From positions 1,240,001 to 1,304,000 of the forward strand of contig JAGKQI010000087.1 in the NCBI GenBank assembly GCA_018806915.1: a stretch of DNA of 64,000 nucleotides, in the 5' to 3' direction. Below the pieces are notes generated by a model. It was given only the letters and a program-made list of their open reading frames with translations. It was not told where the DNA came from and searched no databases. Shown piece by piece: positions 11,768 through 22,707 of this stretch. A program made the translations under genes and the position numbers. The first letter of the stretch is position 1; each line of letters starts with the position of its first letter. The stretch is from Phytophthora colocasiae (lineage: Eukaryota > Oomycota > Peronosporomycetes > Peronosporales > Peronosporaceae).

Positions 11768-12645
11768 AGATGAAGGAAACATCGAAGATGCTTCTAGACT
11801 GTGGTGCAACCACGATCTACGTGTCGAAGCGGTGGGTAGAAGAACACCAGCTAAAGACAACGAAGTTCAGCGACAAGAACATTCGAGTCAAGCTAGGAGA
11901 CAACCAGATTGTGGAGGCCCAGCTAGAGGTGCAACCTCAAAGTAATCATAGTCTCTGAGTTAGAAGACGCGTATGAGTGCGTCGCAGTTGTCTACGTGAT
12001 ACCTGAAGAATTTGACTGCATTCTTGGAATACCATTCTTCGAGGACATGCAACGACAGATCGACTGGAAACGTCGACGAGTCGAAGGAACAAGAGAGAGA
12101 ACTTTGCGCTGGGAACGAGCGGGTGAAACCTGTGGACCAATCGAGGAAGCCGGACCGGTGATTGCCTCCAGGCTTTGGAGATCTGTCGGGGCGAACGGCC
12201 TGTCGGCGAAAAGACCCGATCCCTGTCAAGGTGCCGCGCTAGAAACGGATGTGAAGTCCTCGGACAACCCCGTTCACGACTCAGAGCAGAGCGAGATCCC
12301 ACGAGTTGCTTGCGAGCAACTAGAACACGCGTGCGCTGGCAAGGGTTCAGCAAGCAAAGACGAGTGGAAGTCGTCGAGACGCGACGTTACTGCTGCTGGG
12401 ATCAGTAATACCAAGGGAAGAGAGTCCATCATGGAGAAGATGTTCACGATGGGAATCACGGATGACGCTGGTGTACAGACCAAGTTCATCACGAGAAAAA
12501 AATTGCGGAAGTTCCTGAGAATCAAGACCAAGTCGATCGAGGAACCAGACTTCATGTTGGTTCTGACGAATGAAACAATCAATAACGTCGCTCGATCCTT
12601 GGAGCGACGTGACCAGCCCGACAATGTCGGAACAGCAAAAGCTCA
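11768..12645 (+). pseudogene. Protease and linker of Ty3/gypsy element 3
   Basis: A second, unrelated retropepsin begins right at the junction: KMLLDCGATTIYVSKRWVEEH has DCGAT in place of the usual DSGAT or DTGAT. It is followed in another frame by YVIPEEFDCILGIPFFEDM (the ILG/W-type second half of the fold; about 11990-12060) and a polar linker. There is no gag, LTR or PBS upstream, so the element is 5'-truncated by the junction at about 11765. Broken frames make it non-functional. Base composition and codon use differ from the flanking A-family gag: the motif TCTGAA, dense there, is rare here. Confidence 0.75.
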
Positions 12646-14124
12646 ACGTTATCTGGAGACAGACTGGGAAAGTTTCCGGGCGAATCCTGCCTTCGACTTG
12701 CTGACGAAGTACAAGGACACAGTGTTTCGACCTGAACTCCCTGAAAGTCTTCCGGAAAAGCGTGAAATCGAGCACAGAATCGATGTGAAAGATCCCAACC
12801 TTGCAATGTACCGGCAACAGTGGCGGCAGTCACCTGAACAACAACGTGAGATTGTGCTCTGGGTCGAAGGCATGGTGAAGAAGAAACTTATCCGACCAAG
12901 CATCAGCCCACACGCCGCACCAACATTCTGCGTCCGGAAACCAGTTGGATGGCTGATCGTTCACGATTATTGGTATTTGAACTTCAATACGATACGGCAG
13001 AGTATACTGATGACGAGGAAAGAAGACATATTGGACGCCATGGCCGGAGGGTACTGGTTTTAGACGATGGACTTGATGTCCGCGAATTATCAAGTTCGTA
13101 TGCGCGCGGAAGATATCAAGTTCACAGCGTTCCAGGCGCCAAACGGACTCTGGGGGTATCTGGTGCTACCCATAAGTGTCTGCAACGCGCCAGCGACGAT
13201 GCATCGGTTGACGTCGAATTTTTCCGCGATCTGGAAAACACGAAGTCATTCTATTATGACATCAATATCTTCTCGAAGACTCAGAAAATTGAAGATCACT
13301 TGGGAGCTCTACGCAAAACATTGGACATCTTGCGAGACAACAAGTTATATGTGAAGCTGTCCAAGTGCGTCTTCTGTGCCGACGAGATTCCATGCCTTGG
13401 AGATTTTGTTGGACGAAACGGCGTACGGATGGATCCAGATAAGGTGCAGACCATCAAGGACTGGCCAATTTCAAGAACGCAAGAGGGGCTTTACAGCTTC
13501 CTCGGTTTAACTGGATACGTCCAACGATTCTGCCCAGACTACGCGGAGCTGACAGCAAGTACATTTACTTTGCTCAAGAAGAAGTCCAAGCGCAACGCAA
13601 AGATTCGTTTCGACGAAGAGCAGTCGAAGAACTTCAAAGAACTGAAGAAGCGGTTGTGCAATCCACCAGTGTTGCATTTGCCCGACTTCAATCAGCCTAT
13701 GCATTTGCGTACGGACGCTAGCAAGTTTGCAGTCGGAGGAGTCCTGTTCCAGGTTGTCGATGGTGCTGAGCTACCCATTGCTTACACCAGTAGGGCAGAG
13801 CTCAATTACCCGACGCAGCAGCAAGAACTTTTGGCAATTGTTCACGCGCTTGCAGCTTTCCGGATTTACTGCTTGGACAAGCCACCAATCGTGGAGGCGG
13901 ATCACAAGAGTCTTGAAGGTCTCTTTACTCAGAAAATGGCGAATCGTCGTCTTCCGCGCTGGTATGATATCCTCGCGGAGTATCAACCAACGTTCTCATA
14001 CCTCCCAGGGGCGAAGAACGGAATTACAGACGAGCTTAGCCGAAGACCAGACTTGCAACCAGAGACGAAGTACTTCCATGACTTGAGGGTGACAAGCTTG
14101 GCAGTTACCGAAGTGATCAGTTGA
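12646..14124 (+). pseudogene. Reverse transcriptase and RNase H of element 3
   Basis: RT fingers and palm are readable: FDLLTKYKDTVF, IEHRIDVKDPN, HAAPTFCVRKP, then after a stop at about 13061 DLMSANYQVRMRAEDIKFTA, GLWGYLVLPISVCNAPATM. The catalytic tetrad region reads FYYDINIFSKT, in which one Asp of the usual YxDD is missing. The thumb (KCVFCADEIPCLGDFVG, YSFLGLTGYVQRFCPDYAEL) and a Ty3-type RNase H (LRTDASKFAVGGVLFQ, SRAELNYPTQQQELLAI, VEADHKSLEGLF, ITDELSRRPD) follow in one open frame, 12949-14124. Unlike A1/A2 the RNase H keeps its DAS and ADH motifs, and no second RNase H is present. Confidence 0.85.
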
Positions 14125-14127
14125 TAA

Positions 14128-15567
14128 CCAAGATCAAAAAGGCGTACACGAGAGATCGCGATGCAAAAGCGATTTTCACAGCAATCCAGAGGCGTGCAGA
14201 TAACCTACAGCCGAAAGCCAAGCGACAACAGAAGTAATAATACCGCTGCTTCTCGACCAGACTCCAACCGACGATGAACCACGCATCGTAGTGCCCAGGT
14301 GGTCATTAGGGAGTGCCACGACTCCAACTACGGAGGTCATCCAGGAGCGGAGCGGACGTACTTAACACTTGCACGAAAGTGGTACTGGACCAAGATGTTG
14401 AAGTCAATCCAATCATACATTGCCGACTGTGAGCCTTGTCGAAGGAACAAACCGCGGTTAACGAAGCCACCAGGACAGCTAGAGCTATTGCGTGTTCCCG
14501 ACGAGAGATGGAGATCGATCTCGATGGACTTCATCACCGACTTGCCACGAACCAAGCGAGAGGTAGATTCCATGTCGACCGACTGACTAAGCGATGTCAC
14601 TTTGTGCCGACTACAAAGAAGGTGGATGCCGAAGGTGTTGCCCGTCTCTTCATCGACCATATCTGGAAACTTCATGGAATGCCAACAAGCATCGTGTCTG
14701 ACAGAGATAGGAAGTTCGTCTCGACGTTCTGGCAACATGTCTTTAAGTCAATTGGTCAACATGACTGTAGCTCATCGAGCTCAAGGCGATGGACAGACGG
14801 AGCGGATGAACAGAACACTTGAGAAATACTTGCGTTGCTACGTCGGACCTGTCCAAGACGACTGGGACATCCATCTCGCCAACGCGGAGTTCGCAGTGAA
14901 CTCAACCGTGAACAGCAGTATCAAGATGACGCCTTTCGAAGCAGATCTAGGATTCGTCCCACTCAATCCGCTCTATCTTGCAGCAAAGAATCTTGGCACG
15001 GTCCCAACGAGTCAACGCGGCGCTGAGTTCCACGAACGCCAAGCAGCTTTTCTTCGGCGGTGTCAGGAAGCACTTGCCGAAGCACAAGAGAGAATGCTCG
15101 ACGTATACGGCCGGAACCGAGAGGAACAAGTTTTCAACGTTGGCGACCGCGTGTACTTGAGTACGAAACACTTGGATCCCAAGCACACGGGGTTACCAAA
15201 TTCGTCCAAGCTTGGCCCTAAGTGATAGGGCCATACACCGTCGTGAAGAAGATCCACAACCACGCGTACGAGCTTAACATCCAAACAGGGAACAAGCTAC
15301 ATCCAGTCTTCAACACAGGATCGCTGAAGCCGTACCAGGAGGCCACTAGATTGTCAAGACCGCAGGATGTTGTATTGGCCGACGGTTCTGTCGGTCAACT
15401 TGTTCAGCGGATACTCGGTAAGCGCTCTAAAAACGACGACGCAATTTCTTGTGGAATGGGTTGGTGAAGAGAAGCCCACATGGGAGCCGATTGAGAACCT
15501 TTCCCGAATACCCGACATTATCGTGGAATTTAAGGCGATCAGGAGAAAGAAGCGACGGAGGCGGTAA
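14128..15567 (+). pseudogene. Integrase and chromodomain of element 3
   Basis: Zinc-finger segment (HDSNYGGHPGAERT, then CEPCRRNKP), core with SISMDFITDLP (Asp), IVSDRDRKFVSTFW (Asp) and, after a frameshift near 14750, GDGQTERMNRTLEKYL (Glu). The SH3-like end (VFNVGDRVYLSTKHL, GPYTVVKKIHNHAYEL, HPVFNTGSLKPY) and a chromodomain (LVQRILGKRS, then in another frame FLVEWVGEEKPTWEPIENL) close pol at about 15567. At least three frameshifts. Plus-strand orientation, continuous with the RT at 12646-14124. Confidence 0.85.
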
Positions 15568-15959
15568 ACCCAACTCAAAGGTCGTCTTCGGTCCTGCCCA
15601 GAATGTTGTCGCACCGTCGCAGGTTCCAGCGTCTCCTGCAATTGCAGCGCCGCCCGATACGTCGGTACTCGATCAGGAGCCGCCTGTAAGTGCTGTCGCA
15701 GAAAGGAAAAAGCTGGAAAAACCACGAACTGATGCCAAGCAGGCTCCCGCTGAGCAGTCCCCATTATCGGCAGGAACGCCTTCCGCCCCTGCCAAGTCAT
15801 CTACGTCTAGGGCTTTCCGACAAGCGCGCAAAGCATCTCGTGCTCCGACGATAAACTGGAAAGAGGAAAAGGAAGGCCTCCTCTAAGAAATCCCGGTCAA
15901 AACGGTGTAATTCTGGTACGTGGCTTAACGTGGCTTTTGCTGCACTGTTGCCGTGTCAA
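15568..15959 (+). other. Region between element 3 chromodomain and piggyBac relic
   Basis: An open plus-strand frame (to 15884) reads as a Pro/Ala/Ser-rich low-complexity segment ending in a basic stretch (KASRAPTINWKEEKEG). It may be the tail of element 3 or the N-terminal linker of the following piggyBac relic. No LTR or PPT of element 3 could be recognised here. Confidence 0.3.
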
Positions 15960-15969
15960 ATACTAATAC

Positions 15970-16718
15970 ATGGTTACCATGGACTGTAAAGAGGAAGCAA
16001 TTACGGAAGTGCGCCAACGTGAACCGAACAATCCAGAGTTTCGTGTTCCAGATGAAACGGATAATGATCCGGATCATGACGATCAGTCTATTCCGAACGT
16101 GATTGATATCGCTATGGAGAGCGACGAAGAGACTGTTCCGGATCTACCTGTGGCTACCGAGGAACGACCAGTAGACCTTACTGCACGAATTACTCGCGTC
16201 GTGACACTGGATGATTTTGACTCGGATGACTTCTTATGGCGTTGCGCCGTGACCGGCTTTTTGAACCAGTGGACGCGGACGATTTGACCGTTGGGAAAGA
16301 AGACTGGTTGCTGGAGCTGGTCTCGGAAGTTGAAGGTTATGAAGACACTATACTAGCAGACAAGGATACTCAAGACGAAAATGCAGGAGCTGTTAGCAGC
16401 CCCGGCGGCACCTCAGCTGCACATTCTCCAGCAAACGAAGGAGAAGAACGGCGGCAAGACGAAAAGCCCACAGTGGGTATGTGAGGTGTGTTCGCCATGA
16501 CGGGACCGGTATTCGCAGCTACAAGAGTTGCTTCTTCTGCCGGGCTTGTTCGACAGCGAAGAAGGGCCACGTCGCGCTGTGTAACAAGGCTCGCCGCCTG
16601 GATCAAGGCAGCGATCTCACGTGCAGTCAAGATTTGGCGAAACGGAACTGTCGTCCCTCCCCATTTGCAGGACAAGATAAGAGTAGACGACGGCGATAGC
16701 GAGGAAGACTTCTGGTAA
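15970..16718 (+). pseudogene. piggyBac-like relic lacking the catalytic core
   Basis: The N-terminal part (15970-16287) is an acidic segment (DNDPDHDDQS, DSDDFLWR) like the N-termini of piggyBac transposases. After a broken linker, 16440-16718 encodes the C-terminal cysteine-rich zinc ribbon (QWVCEVCS, SYKSCFFCRACS, KKGHVALCNKARR, then SQIWRNGTVVPPHLQDKIR in another frame). This corresponds to the C-terminus of the transposase at 36317-37165 (YSCKVCSAM, YVCMACDATFGG, CFQIWHDSWKNGTQIP). The DDD catalytic domain between them is absent, so this is an internally deleted copy. Terminal repeats and TTAA target sites were not identified. Confidence 0.7.
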
Positions 16719-16898
16719 ATAAAAGAATGATAGTCGTTTTTGGCGCAAGCAGACGCTGTAGCTATTGCACATCGTAACGGTTTTGCCAGGAGATCGCAAT
16801 GCAGAGTTTATTGAGCCGCCTTTGCACAGCGCATCTCACCCTGTAAGCCAATCATATTGCATGATGGCGCTACGTGGCATGCGAAAGGGCTTGATACA

Positions 16899-16944
16899 TG
16901 ATAATATCAATGATATTATCAGTACTATATATTATATAGTACTG
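16899..16944. repeat. Two adjacent perfect palindromes at an element junction
   Basis: The first palindrome has 10-bp arms TGATAATATC / GATATTATCA (16899-16908, 16912-16921) with a 3-base loop. The second has 12-bp arms CAGTACTATATA / TATATAGTACTG (16920-16931, 16933-16944) around one central base. They share bases at 16920-16921. The truncated 3' end of element A2 starts directly after them. Confidence 0.85.
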
Positions 16945-17950
16945 ATTTGCTCCACCGAGTGTCAAGTATCTTTTCCACTTCATATTCATCATTCTCGGTG
17001 TCGGGCTCCCAACTATCTTCTGGTAACAGTGCTGCATCAAAGTCATCATCCTCATGGACATCAAGTTCCACAGTTGGTCTTCTGGGAAACAAGGCTCTCG
17101 GTTTCAGGCGACTTATATGCACCCAGGGGTTCACCCGATACCCGGTGTCCTCGACCTTCAGTTTCACACGAAAATCATCCAACATCTCTTCAATCCGGAA
17201 AGGACCATGCCACATGTGTGCGAGCTTCCGACTCAACCCCGTTTGTACCTTGGGGATGTATAGCCACACGGCATCACCGACGGCAAATCCGGACTTCAGA
17301 CGTTCCGACAACTCCTTCCACTTTCGGGTCTGTTCTTCAGAACGCTCCCGCTTGGCCTTCTTCTGAAGTTCTTCAGCACAGGCTTGAGCGTAGCTGTAAT
17401 CTCGCTGCATCTTCCGACGCCACTCATAAGCAGTGCGCTCTTGCACACCAGAAGGCTTTGGACCAAGCATCGCGGACACAGTCCCGTGAGCATCCCATCC
17501 ATACACCAGGAAAAATGGTGTTTCCAGACGGGTCGCATCGAAGGAAGTGTTCAATGCGAACATCAGACGCTCGGCGTGGTCGTCCCAGTCACTCTGATCA
17601 CCTTCGGCGATGTAGGCCTTGATGGCGCGCACGACCGTCTGAACAGACCGTTCTTGTTGGCCATTTGCCTGGGGACGGTACGCCAGAGTCGCTCGTTGTC
17701 TGCTTCTCAGGAGATCCCGGAAACACCTGAACACTTCACTCATGAACCGAGGATCTTGATCATGGCGTATCAGGGAACTAGCTCCGAAATTCCGGAAGAC
17801 ACGTTCCTCGTAGGCCTCAGCGACATCTTGAGCCGTAGTAATACTCATAGGCTTGCACATCACATAGCCTGAGAACATGTCTTGGAACAACAACAGGAAC
17901 GTGTTGCCTCTGGCAGACTTTGGCATGTGCGTCACGAAATCCATGGACAC
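16945..17950 (-). pseudogene. Integrase C-terminal part of element A2 (left piece), truncated
   Basis: Minus-strand frame from the element C insertion at 17950 to the palindromes. It encodes SMDFVTHMPKS, IRHDQDPRFM, NGQQERSVQ (D,D,E core), the GPFRIEEMLDD domain and the start of the chromodomain (VEKILDTRWSK), where similarity to A1 (3585-4898) stops. The rest of the chromodomain, any aORF and the 3' LTR of A2 are missing. Joined across the element C insertion, the frame matches the upstream integrase piece at 25513-26390. Confidence 0.85.
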
Positions 17951-18361
17951 TGCAGCGGGGCCGCGTAGGTGTGCACGGCACAGAGGAAGTTTAGTTGACT
18001 CGTAGAGTCCTGCTTGCAAGGCACTAGCCTTCGGTTCTATACAAGAACCAAGTAGTCCACTAAATATGGGACTCACAGAGTCAGTGTCCCTATAACAAAG
18101 GACTAACACTAACTATGTAAAATGCAAACTGATTTTTATTGACTTTATTGCCCTAATCCTAAATGTAACGGATTTCGTATCTAACATACTAAATCCTAAT
18201 CAAAATGCAACGTGAGGCTCTGAGGCCATCTACGTATCTACTCGTGTGTGCCACACTATTATGTACCCACATAAATGTATCATGAGTGTCACATACCCAC
18301 ATAAATGTATCCACGTGTGTCACACACCAACGAAAAACATTTGTGTAACATCCCCGTTACA
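17951..18361 (-). repeat. 3' LTR of element C
   Basis: 411 bp, TG...CA ends. The first 18 bases on the minus strand fold back on themselves (TGTAAC and GTTACA around GGGGAT). It lacks a 10-base piece (CACTATTATG) of a short internal repeat that is present in the 5' LTR. Confidence 0.95.
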
Positions 18362-18373
18362 CTCTCCCCCACC
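18362..18373 (-). other. Polypurine tract of element C
   Basis: On the minus strand GGTGGGGGAGAG lies directly before the LTR start TGTAACGGGG, the expected place and composition of a PPT. Confidence 0.8.
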
Positions 18374-19329
18374 AAGCTTCCGGATACCGTATCCGGAAAG
18401 TGTAAACACACGACGCGATTATCGGCCGATGGCCACGGCACCTTGCCTTGCGCGGACGGCGCTGTCTCTCGTGCGTGTTACACGCCTCCGTACGTGATTC
18501 CACTTGGTACACACTTGGGCCCAATGCTTACCAAGCATAGGAGCCTACTGGCTCGAGTCAAGGGGCTCTACGGGCATGGAAAGAAGGCCACAGGTGGCGT
18601 ATCTATGATACTACTGGATCAGTGATCCACAGGGCAAGCCTTCCAAGCTACCAACGGTTCCACGAACCACACAGCAGTGGGGCCCACTCACTTCACAGTT
18701 AATGTGACCCTCGAATGAGCACTGTGTGCAGGGCTTGATGCCCAAGTTGTCCTTGAAGCAGGCGCAAGCGCCACTATGTGTCACAGACACTGTGTCTTGT
18801 GAATACACGTGCTCAGCACAGTCGTAGACACGACAACGAGCACCAGACAGCTAATCTGTCGCTCAGGAGGAGCTTACCTACCTCCTACTGCTATGCAGCA
18901 TGCGGGGTCCAATGCATTGGCATCCCTGGCATCCACAGTGCCTCATGACATAGTCATACCCATTGAACGCTTCTAGCGTCAGGTGATCAGATAGAATCCG
19001 TTTCCATCACCACTTGTCGCTTAGACAGAACATCATTAAGACGGTTGTTCATCACGAACCATCTTCGCTTCATGATCGCGAAGCTCCGGGCCATAGGCCA
19101 GTGTTGTTAAAGGGTCATAGACCCTTGAAACACGCGCGCGAGGCGCATGTAGCTCTACTGCACTTGCAGTTTGAGCATTCGATGCCATGTCGACGGCACC
19201 GACGTGCTCGCTGCAAGTATTGCAGCTACGGGTCAGAGCCTGAGCTCAGCAACGACCCTGTGGACTCCCACCTTAGTGGGAGGTGCTTGGCACCCGGCGA
19301 CTCCGTCGCACCCCATCAGGCGGTCTGAC
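18374..19329 (-). other. 3' untranslated region of element C
   Basis: About 950 bases between the end of pol and the PPT. No frame of convincing coding character was seen; short open frames on both strands look random. Confidence 0.5.
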
Positions 19330-20207
19330 ACCGGGTGTGCCCGATCATACGCGTCAACGACGTCGGGGCAATCCTGCCGTAGTGGCACCTCAAACTCCAC
19401 GAGTTCTGTGGTGAGGGTAACCTCGCCACTTCACCAGATACTGGTTGTGACCTCGGCGACGACGCCGCGCCATCAGGCGATCCACGTGATAGTGAAGCTC
19501 ACCTTGCTCATCGAGCAGAGCAGGAGGAGGACGAGCGGTCGATGGGTTCTCGCGCTGCGAGTGTAGACGCGCTGCATTGCTTGCAGACCCGCGTGGGCTC
19601 GGTGAAAGAGCACGACCACCACGTCGGTCATCCGACCCATCGCTTAGCGACTGGTCTCGAGGAGACCTAGAGTCGCGGGGACCGGTCTGAGTCGCCTCTG
19701 GTGCTGCATCAGCGGGTCTATGACCTCGAGCATCACGTTTCTCCGGATCGACAAGACCTGTTGGTTCGGATGCAACCACCTGTGGCTCTGCCACCTGCTG
19801 CCGTGCAGCCTTCGTCCGACTCGGCGCCAGCGCCTCAGAACTCACAAGAGCAGGGTCCCGATATGGCTTAAGCAAGTCCACGTAGAACACAGGATGTGTT
19901 CGCATACGCTTTGGCAAGTCAAGCGTGTATGCCAGGCCCTTCTTGGCCACGACCGTGAACGGTCCAATGAAGCGCGGCCGCAACTTCGTCTTGAAGACGG
20001 CTGACACTGCGTGTGTAGGCAGGTTCTTAGCGTTTAATAAAACGTGGTCACCGACCTTGAACTCCCACATGTTGCTTCTGCCTTTGGCATCAGCTTGTTC
20101 CTTTTGAACATCTTGGCTTTCAGCCATTGCGTCACGCACACGGCGTAAGACGCTAAGCCTCATCGAGAGGAAGTCATCGACTTGCTTGCGAACAGCAAGG
20201 GGCTGAC
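19330..20207 (-). pseudogene. Integrase C-terminus and chromodomain of element C
   Basis: The open frame 19390-20163 continues pol after a frameshift near 20210-20240. It has the SH3-like end (FKVGDHVLLNAKNL, RFIGPFTVVAKKGLAYTLDL, HPVFYVDLLKPYRDP), a long Pro/Ser/Arg-rich linker and a chromodomain start (HYHVDRLMARRRR, NQYLVKWRGYP). A second frameshift near 19400 moves the end of the chromodomain (VEFEVPLRQDCPDVVDAYD) into another frame, down to about 19330. Confidence 0.85.
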
Positions 20208-20208
20208 A

Positions 20209-22674
20209 TCAGCAAGCTCGAGTCGAGCGACGGCACAGCCTCTCCCCACCAAGCCCAAGGCTACCGCGTGGCGGAGTGAGCGGGACGCGCGGATGCGCAA
20301 GGCCGTTCACGTAGAACGGGGTGAAGCCTGTCGAGGCATGCACCGCGTTGTTCATTGAGAACTCAACGAGAGGGAGCATAGCGCTCCAACGCTTCGGCGT
20401 TTCAGCGCATACGCTGCGGAGGATGTCCTCCAGGACGCGGTTCACGCGTTCAGTCTGACCGTCGGTCTGCGGATGATCCGCCGTGGACATGTCCAGTCGA
20501 GTGCCAAGCACTTTGAAGACGGACGTCCAGAAGTGACCCGTGAAACGGGGGTCTCGATCCGAGACAATGGTCTCTGGCAGCCCATGCTGGCGGAAGACCC
20601 GATCGATAAAGATCGTCGCTGTACCAGCGCCATCGACGGTGTCCGGCACAGCCGCTAGGTGAGCCATCTTGCTCAGACGGTCAACAAAGACCACCACGCC
20701 CGTGTTGCCTGCCGAGTCCTTCGGCAGGCCAAACACAAAGTCCATACTTATGGACTGCCAACACCCAGAGGGTACAGGCAAGCTCGCCAAAGGCGCAGCC
20801 GCATGCGGCGAGGGTTTAACCCGCTGACACGTCTCGCACGTGTGCACATATGTGCTGGCCCACTTGTACATCTTCGGCCACCAGTACATGGAGCTCACCG
20901 AGCCGTAGGTCTTCTCGCGACCGAGGTGGCCGCTTGTGGGCGTGTCGTGGGCCTCATAGAGGATACGATACTTCAGGTCCTCATCGTGAGGAACCACCAC
21001 ACGTGGTGGGTCATCCTGACCCGTGCTGTAGTACAGCAGACCGCCTCCCAGGCTATAGCGTTGGAGTCTCGCCTTTAGGCGTCGTGACAGAGTCACCTTT
21101 GAGTCCTTAAACTCATCGCTCCCTAGAGCTTGAAGCAGCGCGACACAAGAGTCGTCCTGAGCGTACGCTGCTCGAACCATGTCCGTCACGGACGACGTCA
21201 CCGAGGTGACATGAGATAACTCATAGTCCGGGCGACGTGATAACGCGTCAGCGAGGATTCCAGGCTTGTACTTCACCTCGAAGTTATACTCCGCAAAGAA
21301 GGAGAGCCATCGGGCCATTCTCTGCGAGAGGTGAGGCGACTGCGTCGCTGTGCGTAGTGACGCATGATCCGTGTAGATCACAAACGGCTTGGAGCCGAGC
21401 AGGTGAACCCTGAATTTGACGAGAGCGTACTTCATCGCAAGTAGCTCCTTGTCATGAACTGGATAGTTCTTCTCAGCAGCCTTGAGCTGCCGAGACTCAA
21501 ACGCAATGACGCGTTCGCGCCCGTCGGCGTCCGCTTGTAGCAAAGCACTGCCGATGGCAAAGTCCGAGGCGTCACAGACGACGATGAACGGACGATTGGG
21601 GTCTGGCAACGCCAGTATCGGTGCCTGAAGCAGGCTATCCTTGATACGAGTGAACGCACTCTCGTGCTCAGCACGCCATACCCATTCGGCATCCTTCTTA
21701 AGGAGACCCGACAGTGGCCGAGCCAACTCAGCGTAGTTCTCGCTGTACTTGTGCAAGTAGTTGGCCAAGCCCAGCCACTTACGCAAGTCCTTCTGGTTCA
21801 AGGGAACCGGCCAGTCCACAATGGCCTTGACTTTTGCTGGATCAGCACGAAGGCCATGCTTCCCAATGAAGCACCCTAGGAAAGGGATTTCTTCCGCGCC
21901 AAAGACGCACTTGTCCGCGTTGGCGTACAACTTGTTGGTGCGCATGCACTCGAGCACTGCTCTCACGTGTTCCACGTGTACCTCGACATCAGTCTTCCCG
22001 TGCTCAGCACGACTGTGGACGAACACATCGTCAAAGTACGTCTGTGCGAATGCCCGTAGGGGCCTGAACAACTGCGTCACTAGACGATTGAACGTTGCAG
22101 GCGCATTCGACAGCCCTTGGGGCATGACGAGCCACTCCCAGAGCATACCGCTCGGGGTGCTCACCGCTGTAAGCGGAATATCACTGGCTCGCATGAGCAG
22201 CTGATAGTAGCCATCGACTAAGTCGAGCGCACTGTACATGGTGCAACCCACCATGTTGTTCTGAAGAACATCTTTCCTAGGAATCGGCGTCTGCGCCGGA
22301 ATCGTGGCAGCGTTGAGCTTGTTAAAAGCGTGAACGATACGCCACTTGCCATTCGGCTTTCTGACACAGAACGTTGGCGCGGAGTGCGGAGACTTGCTCT
22401 CGCGCACGAGACCCGCCGCGTGCTTAGCACGGAAGAAGGCGTCAATGACGTCGCATTGCTCTTTAGGAAGAGGCCACTGCCGGGTCACGCAGTATTTAGT
22501 TCCGGGAACTAAGTCGATCTCGTGACGAACGCCTCGGTCAGGAGGCAGGCCACTCGGTGGTTCCTTCGAGACAACGTCTCCATATTCTTTCAGCAAGGCA
22601 TAGAAGGGATCCGAGGGATTCTTGAGGATCTCCGATCCACTCCTGGCGCTCAGCGCCTTCTTGACCTCGGCCAA
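20209..22674 (-). CDS. Reverse transcriptase, RNase H and integrase of element C
   Basis: 821 codons open on the minus strand, the most intact pol in the window. RT: HSAPTFCVRKPNGKWRIVHA, SALDLVDGYYQLLM (Asp), MPQGLSNAPATFNRL, AQTYFDDVFVHS (catalytic YFDD), thumb WLGLANYLHKYSENYA. RNase H: VVCDASDFAIGSALLQ, KNYPVHDKELLAMKYAL, VIYTDHASLRTA, ILADALSRRPDY, with all four acidic positions kept. Integrase: SGHLGREKT, CETCQRVKP (HHCC), SISMDFVFGLPKD (Asp), IVSDRDPRFTGHFW (Asp), TDGQTERVNRVLED (Glu). It is in the same frame as the protease ORF, separated from it by a single TAG at 22708-22710. At its 3' end a frameshift cuts it from the chromodomain part. Confidence 0.9.
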   Translation of the reverse strand: MAEVKKALSARSGSEILKNPSDPFYALLKEYGDVVSKEPPSGLPPDRGVRHEIDLVPGTKYCVTRQWPLPKEQCDVIDAFFRAKHAAGLVRESKSPHSAPTFCVRKPNGKWRIVHAFNKLNAATIPAQTPIPRKDVLQNNMVGCTMYSALDLVDGYYQLLMRASDIPLTAVSTPSGMLWEWLVMPQGLSNAPATFNRLVTQLFRPLRAFAQTYFDDVFVHSRAEHGKTDVEVHVEHVRAVLECMRTNKLYANADKCVFGAEEIPFLGCFIGKHGLRADPAKVKAIVDWPVPLNQKDLRKWLGLANYLHKYSENYAELARPLSGLLKKDAEWVWRAEHESAFTRIKDSLLQAPILALPDPNRPFIVVCDASDFAIGSALLQADADGRERVIAFESRQLKAAEKNYPVHDKELLAMKYALVKFRVHLLGSKPFVIYTDHASLRTATQSPHLSQRMARWLSFFAEYNFEVKYKPGILADALSRRPDYELSHVTSVTSSVTDMVRAAYAQDDSCVALLQALGSDEFKDSKVTLSRRLKARLQRYSLGGGLLYYSTGQDDPPRVVVPHDEDLKYRILYEAHDTPTSGHLGREKTYGSVSSMYWWPKMYKWASTYVHTCETCQRVKPSPHAAAPLASLPVPSGCWQSISMDFVFGLPKDSAGNTGVVVFVDRLSKMAHLAAVPDTVDGAGTATIFIDRVFRQHGLPETIVSDRDPRFTGHFWTSVFKVLGTRLDMSTADHPQTDGQTERVNRVLEDILRSVCAETPKRWSAMLPLVEFSMNNAVHASTGFTPFYVNGLAHPRVPLTPPRGSLGLGGERLCRRSTRAC

Positions 22675-22707
22675 GACGGACTCGTCAACGAGGGACGATG
22701 AGTTTAA

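Noticed and set aside
15890..16790. Short inverted similarity (GGTCAAAACGG / ACGGTTTTGCC) as piggyBac terminal repeats
   Set aside because: Too short and imperfect, and no TTAA flanks at the right places.
16977..17900. Plus-strand frames opposite the A2 integrase
   Set aside because: Mirror frames of a clear integrase; no independent motifs.
18246..18625. Small frames in and beside the element C 3' LTR
   Set aside because: They cross the LTR boundary and consist of repeat translations.
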